Assembly: GCA_947502885.1 (NCBI GenBank)
Contig: CANNBP010000001.1
Coordinates: 62,001 to 126,000, forward strand
From: an uncultured Aquimarina sp.
GTDB taxonomy: Bacteria > Bacteroidota > Bacteroidia > Flavobacteriales > Flavobacteriaceae
Length of the DNA: 64,000 bases
Direction of reading: 5' to 3'
Every line of letters starts with the position of its first letter. Position 1 is the stretch's first letter. This document shows positions 51,735 to 62,254 of the stretch, one piece after another. A program made the position numbers and the translations under genes. Under the pieces are notes generated by a model. That model ran no database searches. It saw only the letters and a list, made by a program, of their open reading frames with translations, and was not told where the DNA came from.

Positions 51735-54700
51735 ATGAAAAAAAAACAATACTTTATTATTGTATTGCTGTTACTTGTATTTAATAGTAACACTACACAA
51801 GCACAAGAAAACCTTAGAACAAACAACAAAGGACAATACTTAAACACGGTCTGTATAAAATTTAAACCTGATCAAGCAGGTAGATTAGATAATGCTTTAA
51901 GAATATCTAAGAATGCTTCAGGAATAAAAAGAGAAAGAGGGGACAGGTATGCCAAGGTTGGTATATCAGAAGTTGATAAGGTTAGTAGAGCACTAAAGAC
52001 AAGTACTTTTCAAAGAGTTTTTAGGCCTGCAGGAAAAAATGAGGAAAAACATCGTGCTTATGGTCTTCACTTATGGTATAGAGTTACTTATGACGCTTCT
52101 ATTAATGTTAAAGATGCTATTGCCCAATTCAAAAACTCGGGTATAGTTGAGGTAGCACATGAGTTATATAAGGCAAAACCTATAGAAGAATCATTAGAAA
52201 CAACAAAATCTGTTACGAGTCATCAAAATGAAAGTATGAAAATGAATAGGGTTTCTGTTACCAATGATCCTATGTATAAAGACCAATGGCATTACAATAA
52301 TATAGGACAAAAGGGAGGCACTACAGGAAGAGATATTCACCTTGAGGAAGCCTGGGAAATAGAAAAAGGAGATGCCCGTGTTATTGTGGCTATTCAGGAT
52401 AGTGGAATTGATATTAACCATCCAGATTTAAAAGGGAATTTATGGGTAAATCAAGGAGAAATACCAGGAAATGGAGTTGATGATGATAATAATGGATATA
52501 TTGATGACATACACGGATATAGTTTTTTAAGAAATGGAAATGGTACCATTCCGGCAGGAGATCATGGTACACATGTAGCAGGTACAGTTGCAGCTTCTAC
52601 TAATAATGGTATTGGTGTTGCAGGAGTTGCAGGAGGTACGGGTAATAATGACGGGGTAAGACTAATGGCTTGTGCAGTTATTGGTTTGAGCACACCAGGT
52701 GGTGGAGCAGAGTCCTTTGTATATGCTGCGGATAATGGAGCAGTAATTTCCCAAAACAGTTATAGTTTTTCTGGATTTAGTGATGAAAAAATTACTGCAC
52801 ACAAAGAAGCCGTAAACTATTTTATAGAAAACGCCGGAGGAGCAAATAAAGCTATGAATGGAGGAATTGTTTTTTTCTCTGCTGCTAATGATAATACGAA
52901 CTTAGTAAAATATCCTAATACTCATGACCCTATTATTATGGTTTCGGCCTTGGATAATAAAGATAAAAAAGCTGGGTATTCAAATTATGGAACTTGGGTA
53001 GATATAGCCGCTCCAGGAGGAGGAGGGCAAGGAGGAGTTTTGAGTACACTACCAGGAGAAAGTTATGGATACAAACAAGGAACCTCTATGGCTTGCCCAC
53101 ATATGTCTGGTGTTGCGGCTTTGGTAATATCAAACAACTATGGAAATATAACACCTCAACAATTAAGACGAGTATTAGAAGAAACAGTAGATCCAATAGA
53201 TCACCTTAACCCTGGTTATGAAAACCAATTAGGAACAGGAAGGGTGAATGCTTATAAAGCTTTGCAAGTAGGAAATGGAGTAGGGATCCCACTTGGATTA
53301 AGAGCTCAAAATATAACTGAAACTAGCGCTACAATAAGTTGGAATCAAATTGCAGGAACACAACAGTATACTTTACGATATAAAAAAGTATCAGATAATA
53401 ACTGGACTACTATCACCTCATCGTCTACTTCAAAATCTTTAAATAACCTTGAAGAAGGAGAAGAGTATGAATTGCAAGTTAATGCAGGTACATCTTCATA
53501 TTCCTATATTCTTCAATTTACAACTAAAATATCCTCATTGGGTGCTCCAACAGGGATTTCGTTTTCAGATATTACCGAGACCAGTACATTGGTCCAATGG
53601 AGCCCGACATCGGGTGCATCGGGATATGTTTTTGAATATAAAGAAGATGTTAGTACAGATTGGGATACAATCCTAGTTGACCAAGGAACAACAGTAGGTT
53701 TACAAGAATTAACACAAAAGACAAAGTATAATGTGCGCATTAAAGCTACTAATGCTTCTGTAGAATCCTTGTATTCAGCAATCACTTCTTTTACAACAAA
53801 AGCATCAAAATGTGGAGATATAACACCATGGAAACCTACACAATACAGAACCAAAGGTACACAAGTATCATATCAAGATGCTGTGTATGAAAACAAATGG
53901 TGGGCAGAAGCAAATCATATTCCAGGGGTTCATGAAGTTTGGTTAAAAATTAGAGATTGCGGCGGATCAGATGTAAACCAAGAACCAATTGTTACAATCA
54001 CTTCTCTTCAAAACAACCAATCAATTGGACAATTAACTTTAAGTAGCATTACATTATCGGCTAATGCAAATGATCCTGATGGAAGTATCGCTAGTATTCA
54101 GTTTGATATTAATGGTACTTCACTTACTCAAGGAAATAATGTAGATTGGATACCACCAGCTTTTGGTGAATATACTATTAAGGTAACAGCTACAGATGAT
54201 AAAGGAGCTATAGCAACAGATCAAATTAAGATCACCATATTTCAGGAAGATCAGACACCGCCTCCTACAGTATCAATCACAAGTCCAACAGATGGACAAG
54301 TAATAGAACAAGATGCTTTAACAACCATACAATTATCAGCCAATGCTTCAGATCCAGATGGTACTATTGTAAAAGTTCAGTTTGAAGTTAATAATACATT
54401 GCAACAAGAAGGTAACAATATAAGTTGGTTACCTACAAGTTTTGGTGATTACAAAATAGAAGTAACAGTAACAGATAATGATGGAGCTACAGCTACCGAT
54501 GTGGTAAACATAACAATTAAAGAGACTATTAGTAGTGGTGATTGTCAAGGAATAACTCCTTGGAATGCAGCTACAGAGTATGCTGTTAAAGGGATAAAAG
54601 TTTCTCATAAAAACAATATATATGTTACCAAATGGTGGACTCAAAATAATGAACCAGGTACCGGAGGACCTTGGGGACCTTGGGAACTAGTAGAACCTTG

Positions 54701-55001
54701 CTCTGCAGTCGGATCAAAAGCATATACTTATTTATTAGATAATAATAAAGATTCCTTTTTGGTTGGTATTAAATCTAATCAAATGGAAATTATTACTAAC
54801 CAAAGAGAGAAGGGAAACTTTACATTCAAACTGTTTAGTATAGATGGAAGGTATACAAGAACGTTAAAATCAGGATATTTAGCTAAAGGAATACATACGT
54901 TGAATATTGATATTTCAGATTTAAGTAGAGGATTTTATCTTATAAAATCTGAGCAAGTTGGATTATTTCATTCTACAAAAAAGATAATTATTAGAAATTA
55001 A
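51735..55001 (+). CDS. T9SS-secreted S8 subtilase with Fn3, Ig-like and carbohydrate-binding modules
   Basis: 1088 residues. A signal peptide (1-25) and propeptide come first, then a subtilisin-type domain with Asp (D222 in VAIQDSGIDINHPD), His (H277 in DHGTHVAG) and Ser (S451 in GTSMACPHMSG). After it come two Fn3 modules (about 520-690), a first carbohydrate-binding (ChtBD3-like) module (CGDITPWKPTQYRTKGTQVSY), two Ig-like/PKD repeats (about 755-935) and a second binding module (GITPWNAATEYAVKGIKVSH). It ends in a T9SS sorting domain. The enzyme is likely a secreted or surface protease acting on protein in glycan-rich matter. Its neighbour is a tandem paralogue. Confidence 0.9.
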   Translation: MKKKQYFIIVLLLLVFNSNTTQAQENLRTNNKGQYLNTVCIKFKPDQAGRLDNALRISKNASGIKRERGDRYAKVGISEVDKVSRALKTSTFQRVFRPAGKNEEKHRAYGLHLWYRVTYDASINVKDAIAQFKNSGIVEVAHELYKAKPIEESLETTKSVTSHQNESMKMNRVSVTNDPMYKDQWHYNNIGQKGGTTGRDIHLEEAWEIEKGDARVIVAIQDSGIDINHPDLKGNLWVNQGEIPGNGVDDDNNGYIDDIHGYSFLRNGNGTIPAGDHGTHVAGTVAASTNNGIGVAGVAGGTGNNDGVRLMACAVIGLSTPGGGAESFVYAADNGAVISQNSYSFSGFSDEKITAHKEAVNYFIENAGGANKAMNGGIVFFSAANDNTNLVKYPNTHDPIIMVSALDNKDKKAGYSNYGTWVDIAAPGGGGQGGVLSTLPGESYGYKQGTSMACPHMSGVAALVISNNYGNITPQQLRRVLEETVDPIDHLNPGYENQLGTGRVNAYKALQVGNGVGIPLGLRAQNITETSATISWNQIAGTQQYTLRYKKVSDNNWTTITSSSTSKSLNNLEEGEEYELQVNAGTSSYSYILQFTTKISSLGAPTGISFSDITETSTLVQWSPTSGASGYVFEYKEDVSTDWDTILVDQGTTVGLQELTQKTKYNVRIKATNASVESLYSAITSFTTKASKCGDITPWKPTQYRTKGTQVSYQDAVYENKWWAEANHIPGVHEVWLKIRDCGGSDVNQEPIVTITSLQNNQSIGQLTLSSITLSANANDPDGSIASIQFDINGTSLTQGNNVDWIPPAFGEYTIKVTATDDKGAIATDQIKITIFQEDQTPPPTVSITSPTDGQVIEQDALTTIQLSANASDPDGTIVKVQFEVNNTLQQEGNNISWLPTSFGDYKIEVTVTDNDGATATDVVNITIKETISSGDCQGITPWNAATEYAVKGIKVSHKNNIYVTKWWTQNNEPGTGGPWGPWELVEPCSAVGSKAYTYLLDNNKDSFLVGIKSNQMEIITNQREKGNFTFKLFSIDGRYTRTLKSGYLAKGIHTLNIDISDLSRGFYLIKSEQVGLFHSTKKIIIRN

Positions 55002-55033
55002 GAACCTGCACGGTAACAAATAGATTTACAAAT

Positions 55034-55065
55034 AGGTACGGCTCTGTCATTAACTAGTCGTACCT
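55034..55065 (+). other. inverted repeat between the two subtilase genes
   Basis: Arms AGGTACGGCT and AGTCGTACCT (nine of ten pair), with a 12-nt loop, between the stop of the first subtilase and the second gene. No T-run follows, so it could be an attenuating hairpin or mRNA stability element rather than a full terminator. Confidence 0.35.
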
Positions 55066-55122
55066 AACCAATTTGGTGATTAAACTGATTAATTTCAATC
55101 TAACCCTTAAAACCAAGATTTA

Positions 55123-58100
55123 ATGAAAAGAATACAATTACTAATTGCATTTACAATAACCTCTATGATACTATTATCTTTTAATAGTATAAATGCGCAA
55201 CAAAAAGTAAATAAGAGAGGACAGTACACGAATGTAATTCATGTTAAGTTTAAGTCTGATCGAACCCAAAAGTTAGAAGTTGAGTTAAAAGGAAGAGCTT
55301 CTAAAGTTGCTAAAAATGATGATTTTGTACATATTAACTTAAAGGACGTAGATGCTAGAAATAAAAAATTTAAGGCTAAATCTTTAAAAAGATTATTTAG
55401 GCCAGCAGGCAAATACGAAGAAAAGCATAGAAAGCATGGGTTACATCTTTGGTATGAAATTAGATTTGAAGGAAACCAAGAAGTGAGTCAAGTGGTAAGC
55501 GAATATAAAGATGCTCTCTCTGTTGCGATTGCAGAACCAGTCTATGAGATTCACTTTATTGATAAAACTAATCTAGATGAAGCGGTTATACCAGTATCTG
55601 AAAATTCTACATCAATAGATAATAAAAACTTATTAGGTACGCCAAATGACCCTAGATACAATGAGCAGTGGCATTATAAAAACACAGGGCAATCTCCTAA
55701 TGCGGTAGTAGGAATGGATATTAGTTTGGTAGAAGCTTGGGAAATAGAAACAGGGGATGCTGAGGTAGTTGTTGCCATAGAAGATACAGGTTTTGATGTT
55801 AATCATCCAGATTTAAAAGGAAATGTATGGGTAAATAATGGTGAAATACCCGGAAATGGTATCGACGATGATAATAATGGATATATAGATGATATCCATG
55901 GCTATAATTTTGCTGACGATACAGGGGTAATAGCAGCAGGAAGTCATGGTACACATGTTGCAGGAACAGTAGCAGCAGAAACCAATAATGGAGTAGGAGT
56001 AGCAGGGGTAGCTGGAGGATCAGGTTCTGGAGACGGAGTTAAGCTAATGGCAACTCCAATATTTGGATTGGATAAGAAAGGATCTGCAGAAGCATTTATT
56101 TATGCAGCAGATAATGGAGCGGTTATTTCTCAAAATAGCTGGGGATATGGTGTTATTACCGCTACTATAAATGCAGCTGACAAGGCAGCAATAGATTATT
56201 TTATAGCAAATGCAGGTGGAGAAAATGCGCCAGTAAAAGGAGGAGTTGTAATTTTTGCTGCAGGAAATAATGGGGTAGAAGGTAATTTTTATCCAGGACG
56301 GTATGATCCTATATTATCTGTAGCATCAATAGCCAATTCTGGGAAAAAAGCAAGCTACTCTAACTATGGAACATGGATTGATATTTCTGCTCCAGGTGGG
56401 GATCAAACCACAAGTGGTGTAACTGCAGGTGTATTAAGTACTATCCCAGGGGGATATGGGTATAAGCAAGGAACTTCTATGGCCTGTCCACATGCAGCCG
56501 GTGTTGCAGCATTGGTTGCTTCAAAATTTAAAGGGAAACTTTCAGCAGGGGATTTGAAAAGAATAATGGAAAATAGTACCGATCCTATAGATCACTTAAA
56601 TTCTTCTTATACAGGTAAATTGGGATCAGGAATGATTAATGCTTTACGATACAGAGTTAGGTATAGAAATAGTAATGGAAACTGGGCAGAAATAAGTACT
56701 GATCGCACTACTTTAAAATTGAGTGGTTTATCCAAAAAAACAAGATATGAAGTACAGGTTAGAGCAGAGAGTATAACCAAAGTATCCCCATACTCTTCCA
56801 TAACGTCTTTTACGACTCTAGAATTAGGAACTCCAAATGGTATAGCAATTTCTTCTATATCAGATGCTACAGCAATCGTCACTTGGAATACAGTAAGTGA
56901 TGCTACAAAGTATCAACTTAGATACAAAAAAGAGAAAGAAATGAATTGGAATACCATTTCAGAAACTACATCTTTATCTAGTCAATTATCTGACCTTGTA
57001 TTTAATACTTTTTATGAAGTACAAGTAAAAGCAATAAACAGCACGACATCATCAATTTATTCTGAATCTGTTACATTTTTAACAAAAGATAATGGAAGTG
57101 GAGGATGTAACGGAATTGATGCTTGGGATAGTAGCATTGCTTATAGTGATGCAGGAACAAAAGTAGTGTATAACAAAGTTATTTATCAAAACAAATGGTG
57201 GACTCAAGGAGATGTACCAGGTACAACATCACATTGGGGAAAAGTAGGAGAATGTGATACATCGGGTAACACACCTCCTATAGTTACTATAACAAACCCT
57301 ATAAATAACCAAGTTTTTGAGCAAGAAACCTTGACAGCAATTACTTTATCTGCTAATGCCTCGGATACAGACGGTACAATTAGTTCAATACAATTTGACG
57401 TTAATGGTGCTTCTTTAAATCAAGGAAATAATGTGAGTTGGTTGCCTTCTGCATTTGGTTCTTATGATATTAAGGTTACTGTGATTGATGATAAAGGTGC
57501 TACAGCTATAGATCAAGTTACTATTGTTATTAGACAAAGTTCTTCTAATCAATCACCAAGTGTCGCCATTATAAGCCCTACAAATAATCAGGTATTTGAA
57601 CAGCCAAGTTTAACAGCGATTACTTTATCTGCCAATGCCTCGGATACAGACGGTACAATTAGTTCAATGCAATTTGACATTAATGGTACTTCTTTAAATC
57701 AAGGAAATAATGTGAGTTGGTTACCTTCTGCATTTGGTTCTTATGATATTAAAGTTACTGTGTTTGATGATAAAGGTGCTACAGCTACAGATCAAGTTAC
57801 TATTGTTATTAGACAAAGTTCTTCTAATCAACCACCAAATGTTACCATAACAGAACCTCTTGATGGTCATATTTTTGAACAAGAAAACTTAACCGCAATT
57901 ACTTTGTCTGCTAATGCTTCAGATACAGATGGTACGATTAGTTCTATTCAATTTGAAGTAAATGGTTCTTTTTTAAGTCAAGGAAATAATGTGAGTTGGT
58001 TACCTTCTGCATTTGGATCATATGATATCAAAGTTACTGCTACAGATAATGATGGAGCTACTGCTAGTAGTCAAGTGAGTATTACTATAAATGAGGTTGT

Positions 58101-58572
58101 TACAGGTGGTGATTGTCAAGGAATAACTCCTTGGGATGCAGCTACAGAGTATGCTGTTAAAGGGATAAAAGTTTCTCATAAAAACAATATATATGTTACC
58201 AAATGGTGGACTCAAAATAATGAACCAGGTACCGGAGGACCGTGGGGACCATGGGAACTAGTAGAACCATGTTCCACAAACAATTTAAAAACTTCGGCTT
58301 ATGAATTGGCAAAAAAGAACAACTCTTTTTTAGTAGGAATTAAAGAAAATCAAATTGAAATTGTTACGTTTCAGAGATATAATGGCACCTATAAGTTTTC
58401 GCTTTATGGTATTGATGGTAAACATATACAAGAATTATTATCTGGCTATTTAACAGAAGGAGTACATAGATTACATATCGATGTTTCTAGTATAAGTTCG
58501 GGATTATATCTTATTAAATCAGAACAGAAAGGAATGTATGATTCTGTGAAGCGAATACTTATTTCAAATTAA
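55123..58572 (+). CDS. T9SS-secreted S8 subtilase, tandem paralogue with altered modules
   Basis: 1149 residues. The signal peptide (1-26) and the subtilisin domain with D221 (VAIEDTGFDVNHPD), H275 (SHGTHVAG) and S452 (GTSMACPHAAG) match its neighbour closely. The first Fn3 module is missing its first half: LGSGMINAL passes directly into YRVRYRNSNGNW, where the paralogue has about 45 more residues. A first ChtBD3-like module is followed by three very similar Ig-like repeats (about 720-985) and a second module (GITPWDAATEYAVKG), then a T9SS domain. The protease is secreted like its neighbour. Its end is closed by a strong terminator. Confidence 0.9.
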   Translation: MKRIQLLIAFTITSMILLSFNSINAQQKVNKRGQYTNVIHVKFKSDRTQKLEVELKGRASKVAKNDDFVHINLKDVDARNKKFKAKSLKRLFRPAGKYEEKHRKHGLHLWYEIRFEGNQEVSQVVSEYKDALSVAIAEPVYEIHFIDKTNLDEAVIPVSENSTSIDNKNLLGTPNDPRYNEQWHYKNTGQSPNAVVGMDISLVEAWEIETGDAEVVVAIEDTGFDVNHPDLKGNVWVNNGEIPGNGIDDDNNGYIDDIHGYNFADDTGVIAAGSHGTHVAGTVAAETNNGVGVAGVAGGSGSGDGVKLMATPIFGLDKKGSAEAFIYAADNGAVISQNSWGYGVITATINAADKAAIDYFIANAGGENAPVKGGVVIFAAGNNGVEGNFYPGRYDPILSVASIANSGKKASYSNYGTWIDISAPGGDQTTSGVTAGVLSTIPGGYGYKQGTSMACPHAAGVAALVASKFKGKLSAGDLKRIMENSTDPIDHLNSSYTGKLGSGMINALRYRVRYRNSNGNWAEISTDRTTLKLSGLSKKTRYEVQVRAESITKVSPYSSITSFTTLELGTPNGIAISSISDATAIVTWNTVSDATKYQLRYKKEKEMNWNTISETTSLSSQLSDLVFNTFYEVQVKAINSTTSSIYSESVTFLTKDNGSGGCNGIDAWDSSIAYSDAGTKVVYNKVIYQNKWWTQGDVPGTTSHWGKVGECDTSGNTPPIVTITNPINNQVFEQETLTAITLSANASDTDGTISSIQFDVNGASLNQGNNVSWLPSAFGSYDIKVTVIDDKGATAIDQVTIVIRQSSSNQSPSVAIISPTNNQVFEQPSLTAITLSANASDTDGTISSMQFDINGTSLNQGNNVSWLPSAFGSYDIKVTVFDDKGATATDQVTIVIRQSSSNQPPNVTITEPLDGHIFEQENLTAITLSANASDTDGTISSIQFEVNGSFLSQGNNVSWLPSAFGSYDIKVTATDNDGATASSQVSITINEVVTGGDCQGITPWDAATEYAVKGIKVSHKNNIYVTKWWTQNNEPGTGGPWGPWELVEPCSTNNLKTSAYELAKKNNSFLVGIKENQIEIVTFQRYNGTYKFSLYGIDGKHIQELLSGYLTEGVHRLHIDVSSISSGLYLIKSEQKGMYDSVKRILISN

Positions 58573-58590
58573 TTATAGTTTTGAATAAAA

Positions 58591-58624
58591 AAAACCTCTA
58601 GTAAATTTACTAGAGGTTTTCTTT
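58591..58624. terminator. bidirectional intrinsic terminator
   Basis: A perfect inverted repeat (AAAACCTCTAGTAAA / TTTACTAGAGGTTTT), with A-run before and T-run after, between the convergent subtilase and hypothetical genes. Works on both strands. Confidence 0.85.
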
Positions 58625-59142
58625 TAGAGTATATCAGAAATTTCTTTTTTAATAAATGCGATGGCAGTATCACTTGGTGTTCCCCTATCAATAATACTAG
58701 TAAGAATTAACTCTCTCATTTTATCTGCTGTATCAATATCTTCTTTTAACGCAGCTTTTCTAATTAATCCAATTGTAGCATTTTTAGCGGCTTTAATTGT
58801 ATTCCAACATTCATCAGATATATATATTTGTTGAGTGAGATTGTGCTCAAATTCTTGATCAATGGTATGTATTAAAAGAGATTCATAATTTTTTTTATCC
58901 TCATTTAGAGGAGCCGTTCGAATAAGTATATTATTAGGAGAAATTCTTTCTAAAAACAAAACCATGCGTTCATATGCCTGAATTTTAAGAGGTAAAGACT
59001 GTTTTTGACCGTCTTTATGTAAAAGAAATCGACGTCTTCGTTCTTCGTTAGAGGTATGTAGCTTAAAAAAGTAAATAGCTAAGATTGTTATTAATGTTGC
59101 AGGAATTAAAGAAATAACTAAGGGTATAATTTCGATTTTCAT
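58624..59142 (-). CDS. small membrane-anchored hypothetical protein
   Basis: 172 residues when started at the ATG at 59142 (MKIEIIPLVISLIPATLITILAIYFF), so the membrane anchor is at the N-terminus; the frame runs on to 59202. The rest is basic then helical (HTSNEERRRRFLLHKDGQKQSLPLKIQAYERMVLFLERISPNNI). A DUF7935-type protein of Flavobacteriia is suggested by the pattern, but I am not certain. It ends at the bidirectional terminator. Confidence 0.6.
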   Translation of the reverse strand: MKIEIIPLVISLIPATLITILAIYFFKLHTSNEERRRRFLLHKDGQKQSLPLKIQAYERMVLFLERISPNNILIRTAPLNEDKKNYESLLIHTIDQEFEHNLTQQIYISDECWNTIKAAKNATIGLIRKAALKEDIDTADKMRELILTSIIDRGTPSDTAIAFIKKEISDIL

Positions 59143-59173
59143 TATAAAATATAAAATTTGTCTAGATGTAGTT

Positions 59174-60742
59174 CTATGGTATTTTGTTATAATTACCGCC
59201 AAGATACGTACAATCTTTTAAATCTTGAGCACAAGTATACTCGACAGGGGTTTTTGTATATTTAAAAGATTGCTCTAATGTTTTTGTTAGTTCACCATCA
59301 TCAACATTTAAATCTACATCTTGCATGGTAAATTGACACGGGTGCTCATAGCCAGCGGCATGAGTAATTTCGGTAAATTCTTTCTTAAAGGTTTTGAAAT
59401 ATTGTGCCAAACGATCTGATTTTAGAGGAATATCTATTCCTTTTTGTAACCATTTACTTTGAGTAGCTATCCCACTAGGACATTTGTTGGTATGACAAAC
59501 TTGTGCTTGAATACAACCGATACTCATCATCGCTTCTCGGGCTACATTAATACAATCTACTCCCATAGCAAATGCCATAGCCGCTTTTGCAGGAAACCCA
59601 AGTTTACCACTACCGATAAAAACAACTCGATCTGTAAGGTTCTGTTTCTGAAAAATCTTATAAATGGCAGTAAAACCGTAGACCCATGGTAAGGATACAT
59701 GATCGGCAAAACTAGGTGGTGCGGCACCAGTTCCTCCTTCACCACCGTCTATAGTAATAAAATCAGGACCTCGATTAGTTTCGGCCATTAGCTTGGCTAG
59801 GAGTTCCCATTGATCTGTTTTACCAATAGCAGCTTTGATTCCTACAGGAAGTCCGGTTGCGGTTGCGATATCTTCAATAAATTGTAGTAACTCGGGAATA
59901 GTAGAGAATGCTGTATGGGCAGAAGGTGATAAAACATCTTTACCAACTTGAACACCTCTTATTTTTGCAATTTCGGGAGTTATTTTTGCTCCTGGCAAAA
60001 CTCCTCCTTTTCCAGGTTTAGCGCCTTGAGACAATTTAATCTCAATGGCACGTATAAATGGATTATTTGAAACTAGTTTTTTCATTTTATCCATAGAAAA
60101 ATTGCCATCTTCTCCACGAACACCAAAATAACCTGTACCAAAATGAAAGATAACATCCCCACCGTTACTATGATAGGGGGAGAGACCTCCTTCTCCTGTG
60201 TTGTGATAGGCATGAGCTTTTTGAATACCAATGTTTAATGATTCTACTGCACGCGCAGAAAGAGAACCAAAACTCATTGCAGAAACATTAATAACCGATG
60301 CTGGTCGATAAGGTTTAGCTCTCTTGTTATATAACCCCATTACCTTTGCACAGGCAAGAAAAGATTTATCCTCTCTGTTTGGATGCTCTTTATCCATAAC
60401 AAATGGAATCATATTATTTTTTACAAAAATATGTTGGTGTAAATAAATATCTCTATCTGTTCCGAAACCTTCATAATTATTTTCATTTTTTGAAGAAGCA
60501 TATACCCAACCTCTTTCAATTCTATTAAAAGGAAGTTCTTCACGGTTGTTGGCAACAAAATATTGTCTTATTTCTGGGCCGATACTTTCTAATAGGTACC
60601 TTAGATGACCAACAATTGGGAAATTATGACTTATTGTATGCCTTCTGTTAAAAAATACATCTCGAATAGCAACTAGAATAAAAGCTATAATAATCCACAT
60701 CCACCATGATATAGATCCTAAAAAATGAAGTATATTTTCCAT
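59174..60742 (-). CDS. FMN-binding glutamate synthase-like protein
   Basis: 522 residues. An N-terminal membrane helix (about 10-30) precedes the glutamate synthase central/FMN-binding TIM barrel: VINVSAMSFGSLSARAVESLN, GEGGLSPYH, IEIKLSQGAKPGKGG, FITIDGGEGGTGAAPPSF and VFIGSGKLGFPAKAAMAFAMG. A cysteine set (GCIQAQVCHTNKCPSG) matches the 3Fe-4S ligands of GltB. It lacks the amidotransferase domain, so it belongs to the standalone GltS-like class of unsettled physiological activity. Shares a strand with the M20 gene 18 bp upstream. Confidence 0.85.
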   Translation of the reverse strand: MENILHFLGSISWWMWIIIAFILVAIRDVFFNRRHTISHNFPIVGHLRYLLESIGPEIRQYFVANNREELPFNRIERGWVYASSKNENNYEGFGTDRDIYLHQHIFVKNNMIPFVMDKEHPNREDKSFLACAKVMGLYNKRAKPYRPASVINVSAMSFGSLSARAVESLNIGIQKAHAYHNTGEGGLSPYHSNGGDVIFHFGTGYFGVRGEDGNFSMDKMKKLVSNNPFIRAIEIKLSQGAKPGKGGVLPGAKITPEIAKIRGVQVGKDVLSPSAHTAFSTIPELLQFIEDIATATGLPVGIKAAIGKTDQWELLAKLMAETNRGPDFITIDGGEGGTGAAPPSFADHVSLPWVYGFTAIYKIFQKQNLTDRVVFIGSGKLGFPAKAAMAFAMGVDCINVAREAMMSIGCIQAQVCHTNKCPSGIATQSKWLQKGIDIPLKSDRLAQYFKTFKKEFTEITHAAGYEHPCQFTMQDVDLNVDDGELTKTLEQSFKYTKTPVEYTCAQDLKDCTYLGGNYNKIP

Positions 60743-60759
60743 ATATATTATAAGTACAA

Positions 60760-62052
60760 TTATTGTGCGTTGAGGTAATCAATCGCAAGTTGTGACATTA
60801 TTTTAACTCCTAACAGCAAACCACTTTCATCAATATAAAAATTTGGCGTATGATGAGAAGGAGGATTTTTGGTTTCAGGAGATTTTCCGCCTAAAAAAAA
60901 GTAAAATCCAGGTACTTTCTCTTGAAAATAGGAAAAATCTTCTCCTCCGGTAGATGCTTTTGTTAATATAACATTCTCTTTCCCTGCAATTCCTTGAATT
61001 GTAGGCAACATTTTTTTTACCAAATCGGGATCGTTATAAGTGATAGATGTATTATTTTGAAAATCTATAGTTGCTTGACCACCGTATGCTTTGGCAATAG
61101 CGGGTACCATCTCGTTCATACGTTTAATAATAAGTGCTTTCATACTGGGGTCCAAAGTACGAACTGTTCCAATCATTTCAGAGCTATCAGGAATGATATT
61201 AAAACGTACTCCACTAGTTATTTTCCCTACGGTTATAACAGCTGCTTCGTCAACTAATGGTGACTCTCTACTGATTATGGTTTGCAATCCGTCAATTATT
61301 TTAGCCGAAATTAAAATAGGATCTACTCCTGACCACGGAGCAGAACCATGAGTTTGTTTCCCTTTTACATTAATAACAAATCGTTCTACTGCTGCCATTG
61401 TACCTCCTGGTTTATAACGAATTTTTCCAACATCCGTTCCAGAGTTGATATGTAATCCAAAAATGGCATCTACATCCGGGTTTTTTAAAACACCTTCTTT
61501 GATCATTAATTTTGCACCACCTTCTTCTCCCGGAGGGGGACCTTCTTCGGCTGGTTGAAAAATAAACTTTACTGTACCCTTAATTTTGTTTTTGTGTTTT
61601 GAAAGAATTTCGGCCACACCCATTAGAATAGATATATGAGTATCATGACCACAAGCATGACTTATTCCAACCTCTGTATCAAGAAATGTAGTTTTTAAAG
61701 TTGATTTAAACGGAACATCAGTTTTTTCCGTTACAGGTAAGGCATCAATATCAGCTCTTAATGCTACTGTTTTACCTTCTTTGCCTCCCTTAAGAATGGC
61801 TACAACTCCGGTTTTAGCAACTTGTTCTGTAACTTCTAAGCCCAAACCCTTAAGATGTTCAGCAATTTTTTTAGCCGTTTTAAATTCTCGATTTGAAAGT
61901 TCAGGATTTTGATGAAAATCTCTTCTCCATTCTATAACTTTAGTTTCTATTTTTTCTGCAGCAGTATTGATTTCAGGATCAATTTGTTGTGACTGCGCAA
62001 TACCAAAAATCGAAAAAACGATTAGAAATATACGGTAAGTGTTTGTGTTCAT
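60760..62052 (-). CDS. exported M20 amidohydrolase (IAA-amino acid hydrolase-like)
   Basis: 430 residues with a signal peptide (residues 1-22, cleaved near SQSQ). The M20D hallmarks are visible: WRRDFHQNPELSNREF, VALRADIDALPV, the metal site SHACGHDTHI, the acidic AEEGPPPGEEGGAK, the dimerisation domain (THGSAPWSGVDPI) and a closing SHHTPNFYIDE. These enzymes cleave N-acyl or aminoacyl bonds of small compounds, typically IAA-amino acid conjugates, hippurate or N-acetyl amino acids. Periplasmic location fits use of peptide fragments. The spacing to the FMN gene is 17 bp. Confidence 0.9.
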   Translation of the reverse strand: MNTNTYRIFLIVFSIFGIAQSQQIDPEINTAAEKIETKVIEWRRDFHQNPELSNREFKTAKKIAEHLKGLGLEVTEQVAKTGVVAILKGGKEGKTVALRADIDALPVTEKTDVPFKSTLKTTFLDTEVGISHACGHDTHISILMGVAEILSKHKNKIKGTVKFIFQPAEEGPPPGEEGGAKLMIKEGVLKNPDVDAIFGLHINSGTDVGKIRYKPGGTMAAVERFVINVKGKQTHGSAPWSGVDPILISAKIIDGLQTIISRESPLVDEAAVITVGKITSGVRFNIIPDSSEMIGTVRTLDPSMKALIIKRMNEMVPAIAKAYGGQATIDFQNNTSITYNDPDLVKKMLPTIQGIAGKENVILTKASTGGEDFSYFQEKVPGFYFFLGGKSPETKNPPSHHTPNFYIDESGLLLGVKIMSQLAIDYLNAQ

Positions 62053-62254
62053 ATACTTGTTTTAAAATGAGAATTATCCTACGAAATACTAAAAATAGTT
62101 ATTTTGTAATATATGAAAATGGTTTATTAAAGAAAACCACGAATTTTATAATGTATTTATAAAATTCGTGGTAATTTATATACTCCGGATTAAATTCACA
62201 AGTATTGTATATGGCGCTTAATTCGTTTTTAAGAATCCTATAATTTTTTAAATT

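Noticed and set aside
56607..56882. Antisense frame in the second subtilase
   Set aside because: Shadow frame within Fn3-coding sequence with no independent support.
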